Assembly (NCBI RefSeq): GCF_014646335.1 | Contig: NZ_BMNG01000001.1 | Location: 742,219-806,218 of the forward strand | Direction of reading: 5' to 3' | Source of the DNA: Streptomyces lasiicapitis | GTDB lineage: Bacteria; Actinomycetota; Actinomycetes; Streptomycetales; Streptomycetaceae | Length of the DNA stretch: 64,000 bases | Part shown: positions 1 through 9,166 of the stretch, one piece after another | Numbering within the stretch: the stretch's first letter is position 1 | Layout of the letters: each line of letters begins with the position of its first letter | Notes under the pieces: model-generated | What the model was told of the DNA's origin: nothing | The model's database searches: none | Seen by the model: only the letters and a program-made list of their open reading frames with translations | Made by a program: the position numbers and the translations under genes

Positions 1-1
1 G

Positions 2-550
2 TTCCCCGGTGAGACGAAGAAGGTCAAGAAGGGCAAGGACAAGGGCAAGACCAAGCGCGGCGAATTCGAGATCCAGAACACCAACCGGCTGCTCACGGGC
101 GACCTGGGCCTGGACCCGTACAAGGGCATCGCGGGCGTGAAGAACGGCTCGACGACCAACGCGGGCACCACGTTCACGGGTGTCGCCGAGCGCAACGGCA
201 AGGTGCTGCTCGTCACGGTCATGAACCCGGACTCCGGCGAGAGCCAGGCGGTCTACAAGGAGACGGCCCGCCTGCTCGACTGGGGCTTCGCCGCCAGCGG
301 CAAGGTGAAGCCGGTCGGCGAGCTGGTCGCCCCGAAGGGCGCGAACACCGGCTCCGGCAAGGGCGCGCCGGGCAAGGGCCAGGCGGGCGGTGCGGAGAGC
401 GCGGCGAAGGCTACCGACGAGGGCTCCGGCGGCGGCATGGGCGTGGCGCTCGGTGTGACCGGCGGTGTGCTCGCGCTGATCGCGGGCGGCCTGTTCCTGC
501 TCAACCGCCGCTGGCCGCTGCCCGACCTGGTGCGTCGCCGCCGCCCGTAG
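2..550 (+). CDS. D-alanyl-D-alanine carboxypeptidase, C-terminal part (cut by window start)
   Basis: The reading frame enters from before the window and gives 182 residues. It carries GVKNGSTTNAG, the third active-site box of low-molecular-weight penicillin-binding proteins (KTG, here KNG as is common in streptomycete enzymes). A Gly/Ala/Lys-rich linker follows, then one hydrophobic segment (GVALGVTGGVLALIAGGLFL) and an Arg-rich tail, so the enzyme is membrane anchored with its catalytic part outside. Members of the family trim the terminal D-Ala from peptidoglycan stem peptides. The SxxK and SxN boxes must lie upstream of the window. Its last 50 bases overlap tail to tail with the end of the next gene on the other strand. 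Confidence 0.85.
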   Translation, partial: FPGETKKVKKGKDKGKTKRGEFEIQNTNRLLTGDLGLDPYKGIAGVKNGSTTNAGTTFTGVAERNGKVLLVTVMNPDSGESQAVYKETARLLDWGFAASGKVKPVGELVAPKGANTGSGKGAPGKGQAGGAESAAKATDEGSGGGMGVALGVTGGVLALIAGGLFLLNRRWPLPDLVRRRRP

Positions 551-1439
551 CGGCTTCCGCGGGCTCCGCCTCGGCAGGGGCGGGGCCCGCCGACTCCTTC
601 GCCGTGGCCGTCCACGCCGCGCAGAACAGCAGCAGCTTCGCGGTGAAGTTGATCCAAAGCAGCAGCGCCACGGGCACACCGAAGGCGCCGTACATGCTCT
701 TCGCGGCGACGCCCTTCATATAGCTGCCGAGCAGCACCTTCAGGAGCTCGAACCCGGCCGCGCCGATCAGCGCGGCGACGACGAGCGGGCGCCGGGGCGG
801 ATGTACGCCGGGCAGCAGCGTCAGGACGTACAGAAGAAGCAGGAAGTCCGCGAGGACAGCGATGGCGAACGCGGTGATCTGAAGCAGGACGCCGCCCGCG
901 CCGTCCCGGTCCACGCCGAGCTGGTCGGCGGTCCAGCCGACCGCCGTCGAGGCCACGGCGGAGGCGGCCAGCGAGGCGAGCCCGGCGCCGCCGAGCCCGG
1001 CGAGCACCCCGAGGTCCTTGAGCTTGCGCAGGAACGGGTTCTCCTCGGGGTCCTCCAGCTCCCACACCGCGCGCAGGCACTCCCGCATCGAGCTGACCCA
1101 GCCCACGCCGGTGAAAAGCAGCAGCGCGCCCGCGACAAGGCCGACGGTGCCCGCGTTGGCGATGAGCGCGTCCAGGTCCAACTGGTCGGAGATCCCCGGC
1201 ACCTGCTCGGAGATCTTGTTCTCGATGCGCTTCACCTGGCTGTCGCTGAGCGTGGCGGCGGCGATCGCCGCGGCCACGGTGATCAGCGGGAACAGCGCGA
1301 TGAAGCTGATGAAGGTCATCGCGGCCGCGAGCCTGCTCCAGTGGACGCGGTCGAGCCGCTCGTAGGAGTGCCAGGCGTGCGTACGCGTCAGCCGTTCGAC
1401 GAGCGGCCCGATCCCGGGCAGCTTCTTCAACCAGTCCAT
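501..1439 (-). CDS. YihY/BrkB family integral membrane protein
   Basis: 312 residues starting [17 protein letters not shown], with about six hydrophobic segments (near residues 38-60, 97-118, 143-165, 178-205, 215-236 and 248-270) and the HWSRLAAAMTFISF stretch that opens the YihY/virulence factor BrkB family. The family was once annotated as ribonuclease BN; its function is still not settled. The C-terminus is a soluble Ala/Glu/Gly-rich tail. The stop codon lies inside the carboxypeptidase coding region, so the two genes converge with a 50 bp overlap. The upstream neighbour on the same strand ends 21 bp before this start, so co-transcription with the arabinose genes is possible. Confidence 0.85.
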   Translation of the reverse strand: MDWLKKLPGIGPLVERLTRTHAWHSYERLDRVHWSRLAAAMTFISFIALFPLITVAAAIAAATLSDSQVKRIENKISEQVPGISDQLDLDALIANAGTVGLVAGALLLFTGVGWVSSMRECLRAVWELEDPEENPFLRKLKDLGVLAGLGGAGLASLAASAVASTAVGWTADQLGVDRDGAGGVLLQITAFAIAVLADFLLLLYVLTLLPGVHPPRRPLVVAALIGAAGFELLKVLLGSYMKGVAAKSMYGAFGVPVALLLWINFTAKLLLFCAAWTATAKESAGPAPAEAEPAEAATGGGDAPGRAAASGG

Positions 1440-1460
1440 GTCACCGTCACCCCGTCCGTT

Positions 1461-1913
1461 TCACCCCGTCGGCGCCAAGGCACTCCGCGAACGGAATACC
1501 AGGGTCCGGGTACCCCAGAATCGCAGGATCGTGGCAAGCGCCATGCCGATTCCCGCTCCCGAGATCGTGTCGGCGCGCCGCGAGGTCAGCCCGAGTCCGT
1601 AGTGCGAGACCGCCAGGCACAGGAGCTGGACGAGGGCGCCCGCGACGTTGACGGCGAAGAAGATCCCGTACTGCCGCAGCCGCGAGAGGCCGTGCGGCGC
1701 GCGCCGGTAGGTGCCGAGGGCGTTTCCGGTGTACGCCACCGTGCATCCGGCCACGAAGGAGAGGGCCTTGGCCGTCAGCGGGTCCAGGCCGACGGGCCCG
1801 CGCAGCCAGACGAAGAGCCCGAGGTCGGCGGCGTACGCGCAGAGCCCGACGACGGCGAAGCCGGTGAGCTCGGGCCCGGCGGCCCGCAGCCACCGGACTG
1901 CGGAACCCCTCAC
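1461..1913 (-). CDS. GtrA family membrane protein (Rv3789-like position)
   Basis: 150 residues, four hydrophobic segments and the GtrA signatures F(A)VVGLCAY near the start and RFWGTRTLVF near the end. GtrA proteins are small membrane proteins tied to movement or anchoring of polyprenyl-linked sugars. The GTG start overlaps the stop of the upstream prenyltransferase gene as GTGA (1910-1913), which points to translational coupling and fixes the start. In mycobacteria a GtrA protein (Rv3789) is also next to dprE1/dprE2, so a role in the polyprenyl-phospho-arabinose pathway is inferred from context. Confidence 0.85.
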   Translation of the reverse strand: MRGSAVRWLRAAGPELTGFAVVGLCAYAADLGLFVWLRGPVGLDPLTAKALSFVAGCTVAYTGNALGTYRRAPHGLSRLRQYGIFFAVNVAGALVQLLCLAVSHYGLGLTSRRADTISGAGIGMALATILRFWGTRTLVFRSRSALAPTG

Positions 1914-2908
1914 CAGTCCGCGACCGCGAGCCCGTACATGGCCAGCCACACCACGCCGATCAGCGCGAGCGCCCGGTCCCGCAGGACGACGTCCTCCGGC
2001 TCGCCCGCCGTGCCGCGGTCGGCGAAGACGGCGTACCGCAGGATCGCGAGGATGAAGGCGACCATGGAGAGCTGCCGCCACGGCAGCAGGCCGGTGCCCG
2101 CGATGCCGCCGCTCTCCATGGCCCACAGGCAGTACGCGAGGACGGCGACCCCGGCCGCGAGCTGCCACACGAAGCGCAGATAGCCGGTCGTGTACGAGGT
2201 GAGCAACGCCCGGGTGGCGCCGAGCCGTTCGGCCCGCCCCTCGTCCTCGGCGGCCTGCGCCATCTGCACGGCCTCCGAGTACCGCTTGGCGGACACCATG
2301 AACAGCGCCCCGAACCCGGTGGTGATCAGGAACCAGCGCGAGAGCGGGATGCCGAGCGCGACACCGCCGATCATCGCCCGCATCAGGAACCCGGTGGTGA
2401 CGACGGCCAGGTCGACGACGAGGACGTGCTTGAGGCTGACGCAGTACGCGAGCTGCATCAGGACGTACGCGGCGAGGAGCACCGCCGTGAGCGGGGTGCA
2501 CAGGAGCGCGGCGGCCGCGGGCGCGAGGACGGCGAGCAGCCCGCCCACGGCGTACGCGACGGACACGGGGACCTGCCCGGCGGCGACGGGGCGGCGGCAC
2601 TTGGTGGGGTGGGCGCGGTCGGCGTCGGCGTCGCGGGCGTCGTTGATGAGGTAGACGGCGGCCGCGGCGGCGGTGAACAGGCCGAAGACCAGGGCGACTT
2701 GGGTGAGGGCGTGCCGCGAGAAGAGCTCGCCGGCGGCCGCGGGGGCGGCGACGACCAGGACGTTCTTGACCCATTGGCGGGGGCGGGCGGTCTTGAGGAG
2801 GCCGAGGGGGAGGGCGCCGGGGCGGCCGGGTCTCGGGGAGCGGGGGCCGAGGGGACCCCGCTGCTCCAGGACGGCGGCTCGTTCGGCCGTGGCGGCTCGT
2901 TCAGCCAT
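1910..2908 (-). CDS. Decaprenyl-phosphate phosphoribosyltransferase (UbiA family)
   Basis: 332 residues, polytopic. It has RPRQWVKN (residues 42-49) and the UbiA aspartate box N89-D90-A-R-D93-A-D-A-D97, followed by about eight hydrophobic helices. This layout is that of 5-phosphoribosyl-1-diphosphate:decaprenyl-phosphate phosphoribosyltransferase (Rv3806c), which puts 5-phosphoribose on polyprenyl phosphate at the inner membrane face. The gene upstream (PAP2 phosphatase) ends 8 bp inside this gene and GtrA starts inside its stop, so the three are one tight operon. A menaquinone-type UbiA enzyme is less likely because of the phosphatase and DprE neighbours. Confidence 0.9.
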   Translation of the reverse strand: MAERAATAERAAVLEQRGPLGPRSPRPGRPGALPLGLLKTARPRQWVKNVLVVAAPAAAGELFSRHALTQVALVFGLFTAAAAAVYLINDARDADADRAHPTKCRRPVAAGQVPVSVAYAVGGLLAVLAPAAAALLCTPLTAVLLAAYVLMQLAYCVSLKHVLVVDLAVVTTGFLMRAMIGGVALGIPLSRWFLITTGFGALFMVSAKRYSEAVQMAQAAEDEGRAERLGATRALLTSYTTGYLRFVWQLAAGVAVLAYCLWAMESGGIAGTGLLPWRQLSMVAFILAILRYAVFADRGTAGEPEDVVLRDRALALIGVVWLAMYGLAVADW

Positions 2909-3479
2909 CAGTGGGGGCTCCCATCCAGGTCCGGCCCGCCCGCGCGGCGAACGCTCCGAGGGCCGCGCCCGCCGCGACGTCCGAGGGGTAGTGGACGCCG
3001 ACGACCATGCGGGACACGCACATCGCGGCGGCCAGCGGCGGCACGAGGCGGGCGCAGGCGGGGCGCAGCGCGCCGTACGCGAGGGCGGCGGCGACCGCGG
3101 AGGAGGCGTGCGAACTGGGGAAGGAGTGCCGTCCCGTGGTGCGCACCAGCGGCTCGACGTGGGCAGGGCGTGGCCGCCGCACGATCCGCTTCACGCCCAT
3201 GCTGGCCAGGTGCGCGGCGGCGGTGAGCGCGGCGGCGCGCAGCCAGCCGGTACGCCGCTCACGGTCGAGCGCCGCCCCGGCGAGGCCCGCGGCGAGCCAG
3301 ACCGCGCCGTGCTCACCGCTCCACGACAGGGCGCGGGCGGCGCCGGCCACGCGCGGGTCGGCGCCGCAGTCGCGCAGCGCGGACAGCAGCCGGTGGTCGG
3401 CGTCGCGCAGGGACCGTCTGCTCCCCGAGCACTTCACATCCAGAGCCGGCCCCAGATCGACATCCCTCGTATTCGTCAC
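2901..3479 (-). CDS. PAP2 phosphatase, probable decaprenyl-phosphoribose 5-phosphate phosphatase
   Basis: 192 residues from a GTG start. The three boxes of the PAP2 acid-phosphatase family are present: K97...RPRP (97-105), PSSH (121-124) and SRMVVGVHYP (156-165). Hydrophobic stretches place it in the membrane. It overlaps the phosphoribosyltransferase by 8 bp, the same pairing as Rv3806c/Rv3807c, so it most likely removes the 5-phosphate from polyprenyl-phosphoryl-5-phosphoribose to give the substrate of DprE1. The N-terminal 45 residues are unusual and soluble. It is divergent from dprE1 across 131 bp of comparatively AT-rich DNA that must hold both promoters. Confidence 0.87.
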   Translation of the reverse strand: MTNTRDVDLGPALDVKCSGSRRSLRDADHRLLSALRDCGADPRVAGAARALSWSGEHGAVWLAAGLAGAALDRERRTGWLRAAALTAAAHLASMGVKRIVRRPRPAHVEPLVRTTGRHSFPSSHASSAVAAALAYGALRPACARLVPPLAAAMCVSRMVVGVHYPSDVAAGAALGAFAARAGRTWMGAPTDG

Positions 3480-3610
3480 ATAGCGACTCTTCTCCGTAAA
3501 CCCTCAATAACTATGGCAATCTTTGATGACACTCCCTCAATCACCCATTTCGGTGAGAGGACGGATGGTGGTGAACAAATCGCCCACACGGGGGCGATAC
3601 GGTCGCTGGC

Positions 3611-4972
3611 ATGCCATCCACCCCAGCGCCCGAGTCCGTATCCGTGTCCGGCTGGGGTCGCACCGCCCCCAGCACCGCCCGTCTCGTACGGCCGCGTACG
3701 CACGCGGAGGCGGTGGCCGCCCTCGGCGCCTGCGCGGAGCACGGGGGCATCGCGCGCGGGCTCGGGCGGGCTTACGGGGACGCCGCGCAGAACGCGGGCG
3801 GGGCCGTGCTCGACATGACGGGCCTCGACCGCGTGCACAGCATCGACGCGGACGCGGGCACCGTCGTGTGCGACGCGGGCGTCTCGCTGCACCGCCTGAT
3901 GGAAGTCCTGCTGCCGCTCGGCTGGTTCGTGCCGGTGACGCCCGGCACGCGTTACGTCACCGTGGGCGGCGCGATCGGCGCCGACATCCACGGCAAGAAC
4001 CACCACGTGTCCGGCTCCTTCGCGCGGCACGTCCTCGCCCTCGACCTGCTCACCGCCGACGGGACCGTGCACACCGTGGAGCCGGGCAGTCCGCTCTTCG
4101 ACGCGACGGCCGGCGGCATGGGCCTGACCGGCGTGATCCTCTCCGCCACGCTCCAGCTTCACCCCGTGGAGACGTCCCTGATGGCCGTCGACACCGAACG
4201 CGCCGCCGACCTCGACGACTTGATGGCCCGCCTCGCCGCGACCGACCACCGCTACCGCTACTCCGTCGCCTGGATCGACCTCCTCGCCCGCGGGGCCGCG
4301 ACCGGCCGCGCCGTCCTGACCCGCGGCGACCACGCGCCGCTGGCCGCGCTGCCCGCCCGCGCCCGCACCGCGCCCCTCGCCTTCCGGCCGCGCCAACTGC
4401 CCGCCGCGCCGCGCTTCCTGCCCGAGGGGCTGCTCGGGCGGCGCTCGGTGGGCCTCTTCAACGAGCTCTGGTACCGCAAGGCGCCCCGCTCCCGCACCGG
4501 TGAGCTTCAAAAACTCTCCGCCTTCTTCCACCCCCTCGACGGCGTGCCGCACTGGAACCGCGTGTACGGGCGCGGCGGCTTCGTCCAGTACCAATTCGTC
4601 GTCGGGTACGGCGAGGAGGAGACCCTGCGGCGCATCGTGCACCGCATCTCCGCGCGCCGTTGCCCGTCCTTCCTCGCCGTCCTCAAACGCTTCGGCGAGG
4701 CGGGGTCGGGCTGGCTGTCGTTCCCCATGCCCGGGTGGACCCTGGCCCTGGACATCCCGGCGAACCTCCCGGGCCTGGGCCCCTTCCTCGACGAACTCGA
4801 CGAAGAAGTGACCGCCGCGGGCGGCCGCGTCTACCTCGCCAAGGACTCCCGCCTACGCCCGGACACCCTGACGGCGATGTACCCCCGCCTCCCCGACTTC
4901 CGCACCCTCCGCAAGAACCTGGACCCCCACACCCTCTTCCGCTCCGACCTCTCCCGCCGCCTGAACCTCTGA
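3611..4972 (+). CDS. dprE1: Decaprenyl-phosphoryl-ribose 2'-oxidase subunit DprE1
   Basis: 453 residues with an FAD-binding PCMH domain (GRAYGDAAQNAGG and ADIHGKNHHVSGSF, the latter typical of DprE1) and a C-terminal substrate domain ending in DLSRRLNL. It oxidises the 2'-OH of polyprenyl-phosphoryl ribose to the keto form, first half of the epimerisation to polyprenyl-phosphoryl arabinose. The position matching the benzothiazinone-reactive Cys of mycobacterial DprE1 (in a GWNICVDFP-like stretch, from memory) reads GWTLALDIP here, with Ala. No Shine-Dalgarno is visible before the ATG and GATACGGT lies about 10 bases upstream, so the message may be leaderless. dprE2 follows after a 206 bp gap that contains a dispersed repeat. 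Confidence 0.92.
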   Translation: MPSTPAPESVSVSGWGRTAPSTARLVRPRTHAEAVAALGACAEHGGIARGLGRAYGDAAQNAGGAVLDMTGLDRVHSIDADAGTVVCDAGVSLHRLMEVLLPLGWFVPVTPGTRYVTVGGAIGADIHGKNHHVSGSFARHVLALDLLTADGTVHTVEPGSPLFDATAGGMGLTGVILSATLQLHPVETSLMAVDTERAADLDDLMARLAATDHRYRYSVAWIDLLARGAATGRAVLTRGDHAPLAALPARARTAPLAFRPRQLPAAPRFLPEGLLGRRSVGLFNELWYRKAPRSRTGELQKLSAFFHPLDGVPHWNRVYGRGGFVQYQFVVGYGEEETLRRIVHRISARRCPSFLAVLKRFGEAGSGWLSFPMPGWTLALDIPANLPGLGPFLDELDEEVTAAGGRVYLAKDSRLRPDTLTAMYPRLPDFRTLRKNLDPHTLFRSDLSRRLNL

Positions 4973-5178
4973 CACCGCCCCAGCCTCCCTCCCCCCCGGC
5001 CCAAGCCACTACCAACGGCACGCAGTCGGCACTATCAGCCCGTCCGGCGTTTGAGGACGAGGCGCGGAGCGCCGATCAGCGGGGTCCAGGGGCGGCAGCC
5101 CCTGGTTACGGGAAGGGGCGGGATTGGGGAGCCCCCGGCAAGGCCCCACCCACCCGCACCCAGCCCCCAAGGACCCCC
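4973..5178. other. dprE1-dprE2 intergenic spacer holding a dispersed repeat
   Basis: 206 bp with no gene. About half is copy 1 of the dispersed repeat described separately (5036-5130). The flanks are C-rich with no obvious promoter. In other actinobacteria the two genes are close or overlapping, so the spacing here is probably due to insertion of the repeat. Confidence 0.6.
5036..5130 (+). repeat. Dispersed repeat A, copy 1
   Basis: Starts with CCCGTCCGGCGTTTGAGGAC, then GGCGCGGAGCGCC (a GGCGC/GCGCC hairpin) and a second hairpin of CCAGGGGC/GCCCCTGG type, and ends with a GGGAAGGGGCGGG tail. The same order recurs at 39141-39210 and, on the other strand, at 14860-14957. It resembles a repeat I know to be common between streptomycete genes. 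Transcribed, it would fold into two adjacent hairpins. Confidence 0.85.
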
Positions 5179-5934
5179 ATGAAAGACGCCTTCGGCACCC
5201 CCCAGTCCCTCCTCATCCTCGGCGGCACATCCGAAATCGCGATGGCCACGGCCCGACGCCTGGTCGCCCGCCGAACCCGCAAGGTCTGGCTCGCAGGCCG
5301 CCCCTCCCCCGCCCTGGAAAAAGCGGCGGCACAGCTCCGCGACATGGGCGCCGACGCCAGAACGGTCCCCTTCGACGCCCTGGACGCGGAGTCCCACACC
5401 GAGACAATCGGCGGCCTCCTCGCGGACAACGACATCGACATGGTCCTGCTGGCCTTCGGCATCCTCGGCGACCAGGCCCGGGACGAGGACAACCCGCTCG
5501 CGGCGGTCCGCGTGGCCCAGACGAACTACACGGGCGCGGTCTCCGCGGGCCTGATCTGCGCCCGCGCGCTGCAGGCCCAGGGCCACGGCTCCCTGGTGGT
5601 CCTCTCCTCCGTGGCCGGCGAACGCGCCCGCCGCTCCAACTTCATCTACGGCTCCAGCAAGGCGGGACTGGACGCCTTCGCCCAGGGCCTGGGCGACGCC
5701 CTGCACGGCACGGGCGTACACGTCATGGTCGTACGCCCCGGCTTCGTACGCTCGAAGATGACGGCGGGCCTGGACGAGGCCCCGATGGCGACGACGCCGG
5801 AGGCGGTGGCGGAGGCCATCGAGACGGGCCTGCGCCGCCGCTCGGAGACGGTGTGGGTGCCGGGCGCGCTGCGCGTGGTGATGTCGGCGCTGCGCCACGT
5901 GCCACGCCCGGTGTTCCGCCGCCTGCCCGTGTGA
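5179..5934 (+). CDS. dprE2: Decaprenyl-phospho-2-keto-arabinose reductase subunit DprE2 (SDR)
   Basis: 251 residues, a classical-size short-chain dehydrogenase: nucleotide loop LGGTSEIAMA (14-23), catalytic Ser143/Ser144 in VVLSSVAG, and Y157-GSS-K161. DprE2 reduces the 2'-keto sugar made by DprE1 using NADH or NADPH, giving polyprenyl-phosphoryl arabinose. The ATG is chosen because the protein then starts directly with the Rossmann strand (SLLILGG) as in other DprE2; the longer open frame upstream only reads through the repeat spacer. Synteny with dprE1 supports the call. Confidence 0.92.
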   Translation: MKDAFGTPQSLLILGGTSEIAMATARRLVARRTRKVWLAGRPSPALEKAAAQLRDMGADARTVPFDALDAESHTETIGGLLADNDIDMVLLAFGILGDQARDEDNPLAAVRVAQTNYTGAVSAGLICARALQAQGHGSLVVLSSVAGERARRSNFIYGSSKAGLDAFAQGLGDALHGTGVHVMVVRPGFVRSKMTAGLDEAPMATTPEAVAEAIETGLRRRSETVWVPGALRVVMSALRHVPRPVFRRLPV

Positions 5935-5958
5935 GCGCGACCGCCGGAGAACCCCGGC

Positions 5959-7167
5959 TCAGGGCTCGTACACCGCCACCACGGGCATCATCAGCGGATT
6001 CCCGCTCTGCATCACGTACACCTTCCCGGCCCCCACGAACCGCTTCGTCCCGGGCACCCGCCCCACCCGCTCGAACCACAACTGCTGCTCGCCGCCCGCG
6101 GTGACCGCGCCGGTGGCGGGCAGCCGTTTCCAGGGAACCTTGCGGCAGGAGCCGTCGGCGGCGCGGAACCGGTGCCGTTCGAAGAGCACGCCGCCCGCGC
6201 CGTCGTGCGCGACGGGGGGCCGTGACAGGCAGGGGTCGGTGTCGGCGTCCGGCTGCCGGTGCCAGCGCGTGCCGTCCCAGCGGAGCTGGACGTGCTCGCT
6301 GGACGGCTCGGTCTCGGACTCGCCGTCGTTGGAGGAGTGGATGCCGTACGCCCACACCTCGTCGCGGGACACGGCGAGCACCTCGGTGAGCGAGGCGCCT
6401 GCCTCCGGCGGGACGGGGTCCTCGAAGCGGAAGGCGGGCGTCGGCGTCAGCTTCCAGGCGTGGGCGCGGGCGTCCCAGCGCATGGCGGCGGGCTGCGTCT
6501 TCTCGCCCCCGGCGCCGCCCGCTCCGGGCCCGCTGTCGCGGTTCCCGACGGCCCACACGTTGTCCCCGGAACTCCCGTCGAGCGCGTGGGCGACGGCGGG
6601 CAGCGGGGTTGCGGTCCAGCGGGTGCCGTCCCAGTGCGCGGCCCGGTCGCCCACGAGCGCCCACACGTCGTCGGGCGCGAAGGCCTTGAGGTCGCCGACG
6701 GCGCCCTGGACGGGCGGCCGCGGGACGGTGCGCCAGCGGGTGCCGTCGAAGCGGGCGAGGCGGGAGCCGTAGCCGGGCGCCACGCCGTGGAGCCACACGT
6801 TGTCGGGCCCCGACGCGTCGAGCCGGGGCTGCGAGACGCGTCCGCCCAGTGCGGCGGGGAGCGGGGTACGCCGCCACTTGGTGCCGTCGTAGCGCAGCAG
6901 GTACGGGTCGGACCGGCCCGTACTGCCGCTCTGTTCGGCACCCGCGGCCCAGATGTCGTCGGCGGCGACGGCCGCGACGGCCTCCACCGTGCCCCTGGCC
7001 CGCTTGTCGACGTGCACGATCTTCCACGAGCCGCGCTCGGCGGAGCCCGGCGCGCGCGAGCTGTCCGCACCACCCGCGGAGCCACCGCCGCCCCTGCCGT
7101 CCCCGCCGCACCCGGCCAGGAACAACACCCCGGCGACCGCGCTCACCACGGCTCTGTACGCCCTCAC
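5959..7167 (-). CDS. Lipoprotein with six-fold DxVWAxG/WDGTRW repeats (beta-propeller-like)
   Basis: 402 residues from a GTG start chosen because it gives a short signal peptide ending in the lipobox LAGC. The mature protein repeats a unit of the form D(D/N)(V/I)WA(V/A)G...(R/W)(Y/F/W)DGT(K/R)W about six times (for example ADDIWAAGAEQ, PDNVWLHGVA, PDDVWALVGD, GDNVWAVGNR, RDEVWAYGIH). Such repeats form blades of a propeller or similar beta structure and serve binding; no catalytic motif is seen. It is surface exposed and lipid anchored. The substrate is unknown. Convergent with dprE2, 24 bp apart. Confidence 0.75.
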   Translation of the reverse strand: MRAYRAVVSAVAGVLFLAGCGGDGRGGGGSAGGADSSRAPGSAERGSWKIVHVDKRARGTVEAVAAVAADDIWAAGAEQSGSTGRSDPYLLRYDGTKWRRTPLPAALGGRVSQPRLDASGPDNVWLHGVAPGYGSRLARFDGTRWRTVPRPPVQGAVGDLKAFAPDDVWALVGDRAAHWDGTRWTATPLPAVAHALDGSSGDNVWAVGNRDSGPGAGGAGGEKTQPAAMRWDARAHAWKLTPTPAFRFEDPVPPEAGASLTEVLAVSRDEVWAYGIHSSNDGESETEPSSEHVQLRWDGTRWHRQPDADTDPCLSRPPVAHDGAGGVLFERHRFRAADGSCRKVPWKRLPATGAVTAGGEQQLWFERVGRVPGTKRFVGAGKVYVMQSGNPLMMPVVAVYEP

Positions 7168-7214
7168 TGAAGCCCCCGTCCGACCGCCCCGGGTCGCCCC
7201 CGGGTCCCGCCCGG

Positions 7215-7796
7215 TCAGCGGGCGGGCAGCGTACCCCGCGCGGCCGGGGCGGACGCCTGCGGAGGCACCGTGGACCCGCCGAAGGCGAACTCGCGCAGCT
7301 TGCGCCACACGCCGTCGGCCCCCTGCTCGTACAGCGCGAAGCCGGTGCACGGCCACTCGGCCTCGTACTCGGAAAGCTCCTCGTACGCGCGGTCCATGGC
7401 CTCGGCCTCGATGCCGTGGGCGACGGTGACGTGCGGGTGATACGGGAACTGCAGTTCGCGTACGAGGGGTCCTGAGGTGTCGCGGACGCGCTCCTGGAGC
7501 CAGGAGCAGGCCGAGCCGCCCTCGACGACCTGGACGAAGACGACGGGCGAAAGGGGACGGAACGTACCGGTCCCCGAGAGCCGCATCGGGAAGGGGCGTC
7601 CCGCGGCCGCGACCGACGTCAGGTGCTGCTCGATCGCGGGCAGCGCGCCGGACTCCACCTCGGTCGGCGGAAGGAGCGTGACGTGCGTGGGGATGCCGTG
7701 TGCGGCAGGGTCCCCGAAGCCGGCGCGCAGCTCCTGGAGCAGGCTGCCGTGTGGCTCCGGGACCGCGATCGACACACCGATCGTTACGGTCCCCAC
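7215..7796 (-). CDS. 2'-5' RNA ligase / LigT-like 2H phosphoesterase family protein
   Basis: 193 residues with the two HxT motifs of the 2H phosphoesterase fold: H38-V-T40 in PTHVTLLPP and H122-V-T124 in HPHVTVAHG, about 84 residues apart as expected. Family members act on 2',3'-cyclic phosphates or 2'-5' RNA bonds; which one applies here cannot be read from sequence. The start is followed by VTIGVSIAVPEP, the first strand of the fold. Downstream of trpS by 115 bp on the same strand. Confidence 0.85.
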   Translation of the reverse strand: MGTVTIGVSIAVPEPHGSLLQELRAGFGDPAAHGIPTHVTLLPPTEVESGALPAIEQHLTSVAAAGRPFPMRLSGTGTFRPLSPVVFVQVVEGGSACSWLQERVRDTSGPLVRELQFPYHPHVTVAHGIEAEAMDRAYEELSEYEAEWPCTGFALYEQGADGVWRKLREFAFGGSTVPPQASAPAARGTLPAR

Positions 7797-7848
7797 GTCG
7801 TACTCCTGTCGTCGTGTTGGTGGGCAGGGGGTTCCGCCGTGCCGGACG

Positions 7849-9120
<1,272 letters not shown>

Positions 9121-9166
9121 TCAAGCCGTGGCTCTGTCGATCGTCGCCGATGAGACGAGGAACACA

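Noticed and set aside
801..2183. 460-codon open frame on the + strand over the YihY and GtrA genes
   Set aside because: Antisense shadow: composition is Arg/Gly/Asp/Gln-rich with no domain, while the minus strand encodes clear families.
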